Below are positions 13,766 through 22,274 of a stretch of DNA of 26,526 bases, in pieces; positions within the stretch are counted from its first letter, which is position 1; each line of letters opens with the position of its first letter. The notes beneath the pieces were generated by a model. It saw nothing but the letters and a program-made list of their open reading frames with translations. It had not been told where the DNA came from and did no database searches. Origin of the DNA: a virus. The DNA lies in the IMG/VR virus record IMGVR_UViG_3300045074_000017, positions 1-26,526 of that record; one strand, 5' to 3'. Position numbers and translations under genes: made by a program.

Positions 13766-15903
13766 GCGTTTATCAAACCGTAATCGAGATAATCGGTCGA
13801 GACCAAGCTTCCGCTGAAGTTGCCAAGCTGGCAGAGAACATCGGCAAAATGGCGGCGGCGGTAAGGAAGTCCGTTTCCGACGCTGCTTCGTCATTTCGGG
13901 AACTTGGGGAAAAAGTCTCTGATGCGGGGAAGCAGATTACCTCGTTTGGCAAGAGCTGGTCATTAAATATCAGCGCCCCTATCTTTGCGATAGGCGGAGC
14001 TATTGCAAAGTTTTCCGGCGACTTTGAAGCTGGCATGAACAGAGTAGCGGCGGTCTCCGGAGCGACGGAAGCGGAGTTAGAGCAATTAAAAGCTCAGGCA
14101 ATTGACCTCGGCGCCAAGACGGTCTTTTCCGCCAGCCAAGCCACAGAGGGCATGAGACTCCTAGCCACGGCAGGCTTCAACGTAAATGAAATCATGGCGG
14201 CGACGCCTGGCGTCATGCAACTAGCCGCCGCCGGAGCTGTCGACCTGTCTACAGCGGCAGACATTGCCGCTTCTACGCTTCGGGCTTTTGGGCTTCAAGC
14301 TTCGGAAATACAGCGGGTCAACGATGTCCTGACAAAAACATTTGTAAGCACCAATACAAATATCGTCGGTCTTGGCGAATCAATGAAGTATGTTGCCCCT
14401 GTAGCGGCGGCTATGGGGATCTCACTCGAATCTACGGCGGCGGCGATAGGTGTCTTGGGTAATGCTGGTTTTCAAGGGTCGATGGCGGGAACGATTTTAC
14501 GGAATGTGTTAGCGGACATCACCACTTCCATCACCCCTACTGGCGAAGCGCTCAATTCTACTGGGGAAAAGATGCAGGCTTTGGGCTTGAACTTCTACGA
14601 TTCGTCAGGAAAAGTGAAAGACTTCGCCGGGATAGTAGCTGAATTACAAGAAAAAGGCGTGTCTGCCGCACAGATCATGGACATGTTCGGCGAAAGAGCG
14701 GGTCCCGGACTTGTAGCGCTTGTCTCACAAGGTAGTGAAGCTTTAACCACTCTAACCGGAAGGCTTGAAGAAGCGGGAGGGACAGCTCAAGAGATCGCCG
14801 ATAAGCAGATGGAAGGATTTCGGGGGCAACTAGAACAGCTCAAAGGGGCTCTCGAAAGTTTAGCGATAAAGATCGGCGAATCCGGAGTGCTCAAAGACCT
14901 GACCAAGTTTGTTGAAAAGATGACAAGCTTTGTGGAAAAACTCAATCAGACCAATCCCGAACTTCTCAAGATGATTCTCTATGTCGGGCTCGTAGTAGCC
15001 GCTATGGGGCCTGCGATAATAATCGTTGGAAAAGTCACCACCGCTATCGGCGGTCTAATGACCGCAGTTGGATGGATAATCGGACATTTAGGCGGCTTGA
15101 GCTCTGTTCTAGCTGTAGCCGGGTCCGCCTTATCGGCAATTGGGGAAGTAGTTCTAGGAATTGTTGCGGCGGCAATTACTCCCTTTGGACTAGCGTTAGG
15201 GGCTCTCATAGCCTCAATGGCGCTACTGGGGTATACCATCAGCAAGCACTGGGACGATATAAAGTATGAGTTTTCAGAAGCTTGGAAAAGCATCAAAGCC
15301 TGGCTCAAGGACGCTGTTGAGACCGTGAAAGGCTGGGGCGAAGCCATCGGCGAGAAAATTTCTGAAACCCTATCACGAGCCTGGGACTGGGTCAAGGAAA
15401 AGTTCCAGGCGATGATAGACTGGGTCAAAGGGCTCGGCAAGCGAATGTGGGAAGCGGGGAAGGAGCTTTGGGAACAGTTCACAGACGGAATCAAGGCTGT
15501 CTTTGAAAAACCGATCGAACTGGTCAAGGAAGGACTCGCCAAAATCCGGGACATGCTTCCGTTTTCCCCCGCTAAGGAGGGGCCGCTTGTGACCTTGCGT
15601 GAAGGCGGGGCGGGAATAATGAATGAAGTCGCCGCCGGAATCGAAGAAGGAAGCGCGGCTCCCGTAACAGCGGCTTGGAAGACTCTAGCCACGATAAATA
15701 GTATGTTAAGTGAATGGATGGCCGCCCCACAGTTCGGCGGAACAGCCGCCATGCTGACTAGACTCCCTATGACCTCTCAAGCGTCAGCACCGATCAACAA
15801 TATCACACTTAACGTTAATGGACCGCTCATGGGCAACGAAGCTGACGCCCGACTTTTAGCTCGTCAGATTTCCCAATACACCTCTACGGAGGCTCGACGA
15901 TGA
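13762..15903 (+). CDS. Tape measure protein (713 aa)
   Basis: Starts in the ATGA overlap with the T frame. Residues ~30-370 are Ala/Gln/Glu-rich helices matching the TP901-type tape measure core: FSGDFEAGMNRVAAVSGAT, then LGAKTVFSASQATEGMRLLA and a repeated GISLESTAAAIGVLGNAGF unit. Residues 404-493 hold several hydrophobic, membrane-spanning-like segments, followed by amphipathic Trp-rich helices (~500-600). Family members set tail length and help DNA cross the membrane. At about 1.5 Angstrom per residue the length predicts a tail near 107 nm. A 257-codon antisense frame here is a composition shadow. Confidence 0.94.
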   Translation: MSVYQTVIEIIGRDQASAEVAKLAENIGKMAAAVRKSVSDAASSFRELGEKVSDAGKQITSFGKSWSLNISAPIFAIGGAIAKFSGDFEAGMNRVAAVSGATEAELEQLKAQAIDLGAKTVFSASQATEGMRLLATAGFNVNEIMAATPGVMQLAAAGAVDLSTAADIAASTLRAFGLQASEIQRVNDVLTKTFVSTNTNIVGLGESMKYVAPVAAAMGISLESTAAAIGVLGNAGFQGSMAGTILRNVLADITTSITPTGEALNSTGEKMQALGLNFYDSSGKVKDFAGIVAELQEKGVSAAQIMDMFGERAGPGLVALVSQGSEALTTLTGRLEEAGGTAQEIADKQMEGFRGQLEQLKGALESLAIKIGESGVLKDLTKFVEKMTSFVEKLNQTNPELLKMILYVGLVVAAMGPAIIIVGKVTTAIGGLMTAVGWIIGHLGGLSSVLAVAGSALSAIGEVVLGIVAAAITPFGLALGALIASMALLGYTISKHWDDIKYEFSEAWKSIKAWLKDAVETVKGWGEAIGEKISETLSRAWDWVKEKFQAMIDWVKGLGKRMWEAGKELWEQFTDGIKAVFEKPIELVKEGLAKIRDMLPFSPAKEGPLVTLREGGAGIMNEVAAGIEEGSAAPVTAAWKTLATINSMLSEWMAAPQFGGTAAMLTRLPMTSQASAPINNITLNVNGPLMGNEADARLLARQISQYTSTEARR

Positions 15904-18900
15904 AGCCGCTCGTAGAGCTCCTCCACCTAGTCTCTGCTGGCGGGTCGGTAGTCTACTCTCAAGACGCCGGCGGCGGGCAAATGGACTGGGGGACATTGGA
16001 AGATAGTCAATTCTACGAACTCTGGTCGGAAAGTAACCAAGCATACTATGGATATGCCCCCGGCTCGTCTGGCGGAGTTCTCTTAGGCATGGAATTCGTT
16101 CCGACTTCAGAAAATTGTAGCGGAAAAGTTACCCGAATTTCCTACCGAATCGCCCGAAGCTCAACTCTAGGCGTTGACGGCAAGCTTTTTCTGATGCTTT
16201 TTAAAGAAGACGAAGACAACACTTATATTGGAACATCGTTAAATTATTATTCGATTAACGAGCTATCTACTGACTGGCAGTGGCTCGACTGGGAATTTGA
16301 CATTGAGTTGACACTTGACGAACCTTATCTCGTGTTCCTTGCCGTTCAGAACGAGGGGCAAGACATGAATTCGGTTACGAATGTAGCCGTTCTGGGGTCT
16401 TCAGTCGACTTAACTAATCTAGATAGGTATACTTTTTCATGCCACGCTCAAACTCGTGGACCTAACTCGTCTTTGCCGGGACTTTACCTCACTTTGAAGT
16501 ACGGCTCGGACGTAGTCGCCAGCGAAACCGCTTGGTCAAGCGTTAACTTGACCTATGACAACGATCAAATTTTTGCTAGCTTTTATAAACCTGACGCCTC
16601 GTTAACCTTTGACAAACTTTGCCTTACTGCCAATAGGGACACGGAGGTCTACAGCGGTCAGCTACAGGGCGTCGTGGTTGATAAGATGGGAATGATAATC
16701 GCTTCCAGCACTAACGTGATATCAGTTACCGAGCTGGCTTATGGGCCGGACTGGAGCGACATCGAATTCATCTTTGATCCCCCTGTCGTCTTACCGCCAG
16801 ACACTTGGCAACGGTTAGGAGTAAAAGTTATCAACGTTAATCGTGCACCATATAATTATGTGCGCCTTCGCACCAATTACGAGCCGTATACTAAGTCGTG
16901 CAATGTTCATAACTTTTCCCCTGGAATCGTTTATGCAACTTATGGCGAAAAGGAGCTCTTCTACCGAGCTTATCACACTCCTAATTGGGGGCTTATCGGC
17001 TTGTCGCAAAACTTCACGCCTGACAAAACGGGCTTTCTAAAGTCTGTCAAGGTTTACTTGACAAAATATGGGCAACCAAGCGACGGAGTTAGATGTAAGA
17101 TTGAAGACGCAAGCGGCGAGGTTATGGCAATCAGCACCCTAGTTAATTTTGCCGAAGGGGAGGTCACTTTTCCTTTCAATCTCCCCGTAGGGCAAGGAGA
17201 AACCTACAAGATCGTAGTTTATAGGGCGTCGGAACGAGGTTCTCGAGCTCACTACTGGCTTGCGGACTGGTCCCCCGTGCCGGCAACTAGCGGAGCTTTT
17301 GGGAGCCTTTACGCCCTATTCGCCGGCGGAGACACTTCTCTGCTTGAAGGAACTTTGCGAACGGAAGTTGTTGTCGACCAAGTTTACCTGGAAGGGATCG
17401 ATATCACCGATTATGCGAGCAGGATTACAATTGATGTCGGACGGGGAAGCTTCGGACAAAGCAAAAAAGGTGTGGCGGACATCTTAATCCGAGACCCGGA
17501 CGGCGCTTTTTCGCTAACTAACGGGGACAGTCCTCTATACGGGCTTTTTGACTTGAGAAGCAAAATAAAAATTTCTTTACTGACCGATGACTTAATAAAA
17601 ATCCCCCTCTTTACTGGATACGTTACGTCCTTCAAGCCTCGCTTCACAAGGGGGATCCCCGCAAAGAACATTTACCTAGAAGACGCCTTTTTTGACCTGG
17701 AAGCTACAAGCATCACCTTATCAGCAGAAGCCGGGAAAACGGCAAGTCAGATCGTAGAGCAGGTTTTGTTAGCCGCCGGCTGGCATTTAGGGCTCTATGA
17801 AATCGAAAGTGCTACCGACGAGCCCGCTCTCGGAGCGGCAAGCTGGGAAGACGAAAGTGCCCTGGCGATTCTTAATCAGCTTGTAGAAAGCGGCTTCCAC
17901 GCCCATTATATCACCGCTGACGGAAAGTATAAGTTTGTTCTTAACAAAACTGTCAACTTGCCAACGCTGGCTCCTTTAACGCTAAATCTAGATGAGTCAC
18001 TTGACGGACAAGCGGAGATTACTTATACACTCAAGGAACTGGTTAACAGAGTTGTGGTCTGGTATTCCGACGAAAATTATGTCGAAGTCAACGATACCAC
18101 TTCTCAAGGTAAGTATGGAGTCTTTTCGTTAGAAATCGACAATCCTCTAGTAGCTACAGCGAGCTACGCCAACGAACTAGCCGAATACGTCCTCTCACTT
18201 TACAAGAGCCCCGTAGCTCAAGTGAAGTATAGGACTGCGGACGCTAGGCTGATTTCCCAATTGAGTTTAGGACAGACCGTGATTATAAAGTCCGACAAGC
18301 TCCGCCTAAATGCTCAAGCGGCAATAGCGAACATCACATATAACATCGAAGGACCCCTGGTAGAAGCAGAGGTTTCTTTTACCCCCTACGGGGATATCGT
18401 TGACTTATCCGACTACTTTGACTACGAGCCTCAAACGGGTAAAGAATGGCTGACGGCAGACGACTCGTGGCAAGCAGTTTCGCAAACCTTTGTGGTAAAG
18501 CGTGAAGGGACGCCCGTCAGGTCTGCTTTGCTGGAAGTTAACTTGTTGGCCAAGAATTCTCTAAAGGGGACGGAGTTTGTCAAAGCAGACATCTTTGAAG
18601 TTGACGAAAACTCTCTGCCAACTGGGGATTCTTTAGGGTCGTCAACGGAGCTTACTGTTTCTTCGGCGCCTGACGGGAGGAACTTAAAGTTTACTTTTCC
18701 TTCAGAAAGCCGCCCGGTTTTGGAAGCCGGCTCCAGGTATGCGGTGACTTTTCCTACTCCACTTACCCCTGACGTAGAACAGCCTGTCCCTTATTGGACG
18801 AACGGGAAAGGCTCTGCCGGACTTCCTAGAGCCTTTTCCGAACTTTTCACGCCGCAGGTGACTGCAGTTTACGTGCGCTTCACGGCGGCTAGTAGTAAGC

Positions 18901-19925
18901 TGGTAAAAGTGTTCTTACCGGCAATCGTTTTTTGGAACCTTACTAGTCAGCTGACTTGCAAGATCTACACTGTTGATGAAAGCGGTCAACCCGGGACGCT
19001 AGTGGGGAATCTTAACTCTGTTCAATGGAGTGGAACGGGCACCTTCCCTATCTTCTCAACACCTAGCCCCATCACTTTGACGTCGGGAAGTGACTACTTT
19101 GCTCAAGTGTCGATACCGATGCTATACGATAAGGCGGACGTTAGCAATTTGCAAACGACTTCTTATAACTTGCAGAGCCTGCATTATGGCTTGAAAGGAA
19201 TCGGCTTTCGTCTGCTTCTCACCAGCTCTAGCTACTTGCCAGTAACTATCCGGCAAAAGGTCTATCCGGCGGGATTTTTCAACGCTTCAACAGAGCTTGA
19301 AAGCATAAGGTTTTTCTCAAACTCCTCGTCGGCTTTCCCCAGCGGGACGGTTTGTAAGATTTACCTTGACGATGAGGGACAGCCGGGAACGTTGTTAGGG
19401 ACGGCAAACCTGACTTATTCTGGATTTGTGCTAGGAGCGTATTGTTATACCGCTTCATTTTCCCCGACCATATCAATAACCACTACACAGCCTTATTGGG
19501 TTGTGATTTACTCGGCGAACGGCTTCGGAACCGAAAGTTCGTTTCTTGGCCCCCAAGCAGGCACAGGCGATTCATGGGGGGTCTTTACTGCTACCGATTC
19601 TTGGCTAGCTAAGTCCGGAGTGCTTGGCTTTAGGAATCAAATCGGACTTGCCTATTCCTATATCGGTGTTACGGTCTGCCCTTATGACCCCATCGCCCCC
19701 GCAAATACGCTCCGGCTGAAAGGCAGTAGCGTAGAAGAAACAGGATATCACCTTCCCCTTCAGGCATTTTACAGCGAGGAGCCACTTATCAATACTTGGA
19801 GCATATGGGGAGGAGCAACTTTAGGGGACGAAGTAGCCGGCTATCTGACCGATTCCGGTTGGACGGCACTTTCTGGCAAAAGCTTTTGGTTGAAAGTTCT
19901 AGCTAAAGAGGTTGAAGAAACATGA
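15900..19925 (+). CDS. Tail hub / adhesin with about six carbohydrate-binding-like modules (1341 aa)
   Basis: ATGA overlap with the tape measure. Residues ~492-834 look like a tail hub (baseplate gp27-like): a start VYLEGIDITDYAS, then ADILIRDPDGAF and a long beta-rich part ending in an EAEVSFTPYG strand. On both sides lie repeated beta-sandwich modules, roughly at 60-155, 220-325, 366-445, 857-960, 983-1080 and 1129-1215. The last two share a CKIY..DE..GQPGTL.G motif, and several contain a Q-[ST]-F-like opening and a YxVxxxxP-like close. Such modules resemble sugar-binding or choice-of-anchor R domains. It probably forms the tail tip and reads the host surface. No separate tail fibre gene exists, so this is the likely receptor-binding protein. 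Confidence 0.8.
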   Translation: MKPLVELLHLVSAGGSVVYSQDAGGGQMDWGTLEDSQFYELWSESNQAYYGYAPGSSGGVLLGMEFVPTSENCSGKVTRISYRIARSSTLGVDGKLFLMLFKEDEDNTYIGTSLNYYSINELSTDWQWLDWEFDIELTLDEPYLVFLAVQNEGQDMNSVTNVAVLGSSVDLTNLDRYTFSCHAQTRGPNSSLPGLYLTLKYGSDVVASETAWSSVNLTYDNDQIFASFYKPDASLTFDKLCLTANRDTEVYSGQLQGVVVDKMGMIIASSTNVISVTELAYGPDWSDIEFIFDPPVVLPPDTWQRLGVKVINVNRAPYNYVRLRTNYEPYTKSCNVHNFSPGIVYATYGEKELFYRAYHTPNWGLIGLSQNFTPDKTGFLKSVKVYLTKYGQPSDGVRCKIEDASGEVMAISTLVNFAEGEVTFPFNLPVGQGETYKIVVYRASERGSRAHYWLADWSPVPATSGAFGSLYALFAGGDTSLLEGTLRTEVVVDQVYLEGIDITDYASRITIDVGRGSFGQSKKGVADILIRDPDGAFSLTNGDSPLYGLFDLRSKIKISLLTDDLIKIPLFTGYVTSFKPRFTRGIPAKNIYLEDAFFDLEATSITLSAEAGKTASQIVEQVLLAAGWHLGLYEIESATDEPALGAASWEDESALAILNQLVESGFHAHYITADGKYKFVLNKTVNLPTLAPLTLNLDESLDGQAEITYTLKELVNRVVVWYSDENYVEVNDTTSQGKYGVFSLEIDNPLVATASYANELAEYVLSLYKSPVAQVKYRTADARLISQLSLGQTVIIKSDKLRLNAQAAIANITYNIEGPLVEAEVSFTPYGDIVDLSDYFDYEPQTGKEWLTADDSWQAVSQTFVVKREGTPVRSALLEVNLLAKNSLKGTEFVKADIFEVDENSLPTGDSLGSSTELTVSSAPDGRNLKFTFPSESRPVLEAGSRYAVTFPTPLTPDVEQPVPYWTNGKGSAGLPRAFSELFTPQVTAVYVRFTAASSKLVKVFLPAIVFWNLTSQLTCKIYTVDESGQPGTLVGNLNSVQWSGTGTFPIFSTPSPITLTSGSDYFAQVSIPMLYDKADVSNLQTTSYNLQSLHYGLKGIGFRLLLTSSSYLPVTIRQKVYPAGFFNASTELESIRFFSNSSSAFPSGTVCKIYLDDEGQPGTLLGTANLTYSGFVLGAYCYTASFSPTISITTTQPYWVVIYSANGFGTESSFLGPQAGTGDSWGVFTATDSWLAKSGVLGFRNQIGLAYSYIGVTVCPYDPIAPANTLRLKGSSVEETGYHLPLQAFYSEEPLINTWSIWGGATLGDEVAGYLTDSGWTALSGKSFWLKVLAKEVEET

Positions 19926-20143
19926 CCGAGGAACTTTTTGTCAAGTTGGCGAACTTCGCAGTGGTTGCGGCTTTGATCGGGATCTTATATCGCCTTGTTC
20001 AAGACGATTTAACCCGCTTACGAAACGAAAAAGTCGACCAGCGGGTTTGTGTTGAAAGGCACTTGCACCTAGAAGAGCTCTTATCGGAAATTAAGGCGAC
20101 TTTAAAAGCGCTGAACGAAAAGATAGACAAGTGGGAGGAGTGA
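19922..20143 (+). CDS. Small membrane protein with coiled coil, lysis cassette (73 aa)
   Basis: ATGA overlap with the hub gene. A single hydrophobic segment (residues ~8-25) is followed by a charged coiled coil with Leu heptads to the C terminus. There is one Cys (C41). This topology occurs in phage holin-like, XhlA/BhlA-type or spanin-like proteins, and it lies directly before the endolysin. It could be the holin, an antiholin or an anchor for the tail tip. I cannot choose between these from sequence. Confidence 0.5.
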   Translation: MTEELFVKLANFAVVAALIGILYRLVQDDLTRLRNEKVDQRVCVERHLHLEELLSEIKATLKALNEKIDKWEE

Positions 20144-20147
20144 AAAA

Positions 20148-20663
20148 ATGCCGACAATAGACTTAAAGCCTATCAAGCTGATTTACTATGCCGACGGACG
20201 CAAAGGAAAGTCCGACAAGAGGACTTTCTGGTTGAACATTGACGTCGTTGAATCTTTTGCCGAAGTCGTCGCTAAGTGGGAAGAGCAGGGTGGACGCTTT
20301 TGGGTTACGGAGTGCTTGAGAACTATTGAGACACAAAGGCGGTTAAAAGCGAAGAAACCAACTCTAGCTCAAGCTCCCGGCTGGAGCCTGCACGGTCACG
20401 GCAGAGCTGTAGATTTTGACGTCCGCAGTATCGGCGGGGAAAAGGAACTGCTTCGCTTTTACGAACACTTGGCCAAGTGGGGCTGGTATACGATATACAA
20501 TTCTCCTGGCAAGCCTCTGGTCTACCGTCCTCGTGAGGCGTGGCATGTTCAGAGAACCGACCCGCCCGGCTTATCAGCTAAAGAATATCTGACTAGGTGG
20601 GCAAAAGCGCACGGAGGGCTTGACGCTCTGCTGAAAATAAGCTATCATAAAATTTCAAGTTAA
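20148..20663 (+). CDS. Endolysin, M15/VanY-like zinc peptidase (171 aa)
   Basis: ATG 20148 with GGAGGAG upstream. The motif SLHGHGRAVD is the SxHxxGxAxD zinc site (H82, D89), and the EAWH motif supplies E130 and the third zinc ligand H133. This is the D-Ala-D-Ala carboxypeptidase / L-Ala-D-Glu peptidase class, which cuts peptidoglycan peptides. There is no signal peptide, so it needs a holin to reach the wall. There is no separate wall-binding domain; the N-terminal 30 residues and the C-terminal 30 residues are short and basic. A Gram-positive or pseudomurein-free bacterial wall is a reasonable target. Confidence 0.9.
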   Translation: MPTIDLKPIKLIYYADGRKGKSDKRTFWLNIDVVESFAEVVAKWEEQGGRFWVTECLRTIETQRRLKAKKPTLAQAPGWSLHGHGRAVDFDVRSIGGEKELLRFYEHLAKWGWYTIYNSPGKPLVYRPREAWHVQRTDPPGLSAKEYLTRWAKAHGGLDALLKISYHKISS

Positions 20664-20679
20664 GCGATAGGAGGGAAAC

Positions 20680-20898
20680 ATGACTGAAATCCAGAGTTCG
20701 ACGGAAGAGCTGGTTCAAGCTTTACGAGAAGCAGGTTTCGTAGTCAGCGGCGCAAAGCTCGAGAAAGCGCTCCGAATTATGACGACGTGCGGGAATAGCT
20801 TGGATGGTCTGCTTCAAAAGCTTCAGGAAGCGGGGGAAACACAAAAGGAAAAAGTCCTATTATTGCTATTACTATTAGCCTTTTTAAGCGGGGAATAA
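20680..20898 (+). CDS. Small protein with C-terminal Leu-rich hydrophobic tail (72 aa)
   Basis: ATAGGAGGG site precedes ATG 20680. Residues 1-50 are a helical, soluble-looking domain (ELVQALREAGFVVSGAKLEKAL) with a DGLLQKLQEAG helix. Residues ~59-69 are seven Leu in a row plus AFL, a short hydrophobic C-terminal anchor. The position between endolysin and holin suggests a role in lysis control (antiholin or accessory). I recognise no family. Confidence 0.5.
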   Translation: MTEIQSSTEELVQALREAGFVVSGAKLEKALRIMTTCGNSLDGLLQKLQEAGETQKEKVLLLLLLLAFLSGE

Positions 20899-20900
20899 CT

Positions 20901-21170
20901 ATGAGCTCAAAAAACGTAAAAGTCAGGTGGGGAAAGCTGATATCACGTAAGTTTATCGCCGCTTTGCTAGCTGTAGTGATTCCGATCATCAATGCGGCGG
21001 CTGGGGCCCCGTTAGATACCAACGAGCTGATAGCGGCCATTGCGGCGCTCATATCTTATATCTTCGTCGAAGGGGTCGTCGACTACAAAGGCGTCGCTTC
21101 AACCGGTCAGCTTCAGCAAATTTTACAAGAAATAACTGAAGCCTTAAGCCAAATAAAAAGGTCTCGTTAG
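20901..21170 (+). CDS. Holin-like protein with two membrane segments (89 aa)
   Basis: Two hydrophobic segments at about residues 18-34 and 43-58, separated by a short turn (GAPLDTNE), with a basic N terminus and a charged, basic C terminus. This is the topology of small two-span phage holins, which open the membrane for the endolysin. It sits at the end of the late operon after the M15 endolysin. The start ATG 20901 has a GGGGAA site. The C terminus has a Gln/Glu-rich helix and ends in Lys-Arg-Ser-Arg. Confidence 0.78.
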   Translation: MSSKNVKVRWGKLISRKFIAALLAVVIPIINAAAGAPLDTNELIAAIAALISYIFVEGVVDYKGVASTGQLQQILQEITEALSQIKRSR

Positions 21171-21195
21171 GCGTCCTTTTCTTCTCCTTTCTCCA

Positions 21196-21223
21196 GCGGC
21201 CGGGTTCCCTCCCGCCCGGCCGC
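21196..21223. terminator. GC-rich hairpin at the convergent junction
   Basis: Perfect 9-bp arms GCGGCCGGG (21196-21204) and CCCGGCCGC (21215-21223) with a 10-nt loop, 26 nt after the holin-like gene stop and 17 nt from the end of the leftward operon. Neither side has an immediate T-run, so it lacks one part of a classic intrinsic terminator. It may act from both directions as a barrier against colliding transcription or as an mRNA 3'-end stabiliser. Confidence 0.55.
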
Positions 21224-21239
21224 CGTCCTCCTGTTCTAA

Positions 21240-21473
21240 TTAACTTTTCTTACTGTATTCATCACTCCCCTTTGACGGGGAGCTGTCTGCTTGGAACTTT
21301 AGAGCCAGTCCCGTAGCCTTTAGCGCCTCAAGCGCTTGCTCGAAGCACGAGTCGCAAAGACTCCCTGACCCTAGCCAATGTCCAGGTTCGTAAAGTAGGA
21401 CAAAGCCTAAAGTTACCTTTTTGGGGTTCAGCGCCAACCCCCCGCACTTGTCACATTTTTTGTAAGTCTCCAC
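21240..21473 (-). CDS. Small zinc-ribbon-like protein (77 aa)
   Basis: GTG start (21471-21473) with an AAAGGAG site. Two Cys-x2-Cys pairs, CDKCGG near the N terminus (C7, C10) and LCDSC (~40-43), are about 30 residues apart, as in zinc ribbons. The C terminus is Ser/Lys-rich. It is the last gene of the leftward operon and overlaps the preceding gene by 23 nt. A small zinc ribbon could bind nucleic acid or a host polymerase, but there is no direct evidence for a role. Confidence 0.6.
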   Translation of the reverse strand: METYKKCDKCGGLALNPKKVTLGFVLLYEPGHWLGSGSLCDSCFEQALEALKATGLALKFQADSSPSKGSDEYSKKS

Positions 21474-21660
21474 CGTCGTCTCCTTTCCATGCGTGACACC
21501 GCTTTGCCCACAAGCGCAGGCATCGAGTCTTTAACCCGCTTGGACAAGCGGCGCAGTAGTTGGTGTCCTCTGCTTCGCTTACTGTTTTTCCACAGGGCAT
21601 GATTAATGCCCTGATGTCTGCTTCGCTCATTTCCGATAAGTCAGCTTGAGATAGTCTCAT
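21451..21660 (-). CDS. Cys-rich miniprotein of unknown function (69 aa)
   Basis: ATG 21658-21660 with a GGGGGAAGG-type site. Five Cys (PCGK; YCAACP; TRCLRLW; KRCHAW) and an aromatic-rich patch in the second half suggest a metal-binding or disulfide-rich fold. The N terminus is acidic and helical. It overlaps both neighbours, so it is translated as part of the operon. No family recognised. Confidence 0.55.
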   Translation of the reverse strand: MRLSQADLSEMSEADIRALIMPCGKTVSEAEDTNYCAACPSGLKTRCLRLWAKRCHAWKGDDGGDLQKM

Positions 21661-21910
21661 AGTCCTTCCCCCTTTTCACCAGCCAGTCATATAGACTGAC
21701 GGTAAGAGCCCGCAAATCCCTTTCCAAACCGTCAGGGATCGGTTGTCGGGCTTCACGAGCCATTTGCAGATAATTCAGGGCGTCGACCAGCTCCGCTAAA
21801 GCCTCAAGCATAAGGTCCCGGGAATTTGTAGCAGGGTCGAAAGTTCCGTATTTCCCTAGCCCTAGTTTGAACCGAGCTTCTTGAAGCTTCCTCACTGCTT
21901 TTTCGCTCAT
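21641..21910 (-). CDS. MazG-like all-alpha protein, possible nucleotide pyrophosphohydrolase (89 aa)
   Basis: AAGGAGGGG precedes ATG 21908-21910. The core KYGTFD, then RDLMLEALAELVDALNYLQMA, matches the pattern in small phage MazG-like proteins: acidic residues E36, E40 and D43 on one helix would bind Mg. Such enzymes hydrolyse (d)NTPs and may adjust the nucleotide pool or lower alarmone levels. The protein is short, and only one acidic helix is clear; the second EExxD helix of full MazG is missing or degenerate. The start overlaps the end of the nuclease gene by 4 nt. Confidence 0.5.
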   Translation of the reverse strand: MSEKAVRKLQEARFKLGLGKYGTFDPATNSRDLMLEALAELVDALNYLQMAREARQPIPDGLERDLRALTVSLYDWLVKRGKDYETISS

Positions 21911-22272
21911 GACACCCCTCCTTCAGCCCTAAACCATGTCAATACAGTGTCCCTGGTCAAGGGGAAGGTGTTCGGATACCTATACCAGCATTCCCCGCTT
22001 TCAGTCCAGACACAAAGCCAAACGGGGACACTGGTCGGCAAAGTCGACAAGAAACCTCTCTGACTAGGCCGGAGTAGTTTCCAGGGTGCTTGAGGGGGGC
22101 TTTTCAGCTTCTTTCTTTCCTTGCATTCCACCCAAACGGAAAGCCCGTTTGGGAGAATTATGAGAAGGTCAAAGATTCCGGAGGCTTGAAAAGCGCCTCC
22201 ATGGGTCTTGAGCACCCAATAACCTTCTCGACGCAGGAATGTCTGCAGATTGCGAACCTTACGACTTTCCAT
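21907..22272 (-). CDS. PD-(D/E)XK nuclease, VRR-NUC / resolvase-like (121 aa)
   Basis: AGAGGAGG site before ATG 22270-22272. The motif GAFQASGIFDLLIIL gives the aspartate D35 and VWVECKERKK gives E49 and K51, a D-x13-E-x-K PD-(D/E)XK active site. RPSQRGFLSTL downstream resembles the Q-containing helix of VRR-NUC nucleases. Small stand-alone proteins of this kind in phages are thought to cut branched or flap DNA during replication or packaging. It lies in the early operon with a helicase, so recombination or replication repair is the likely context. Confidence 0.72.
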   Translation of the reverse strand: MESRKVRNLQTFLRREGYWVLKTHGGAFQASGIFDLLIILPNGLSVWVECKERKKLKSPPQAPWKLLRPSQRGFLSTLPTSVPVWLCVWTESGECWYRYPNTFPLTRDTVLTWFRAEGGVS

Positions 22273-22274
22273 AC

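Noticed and set aside
14979-15752. 257-codon antisense frame under the tape measure gene
   Set aside because: It mirrors the tape measure codons, has no ribosome site or operon context, and shows low-complexity Ser/Pro/Ala composition typical of an antisense shadow.
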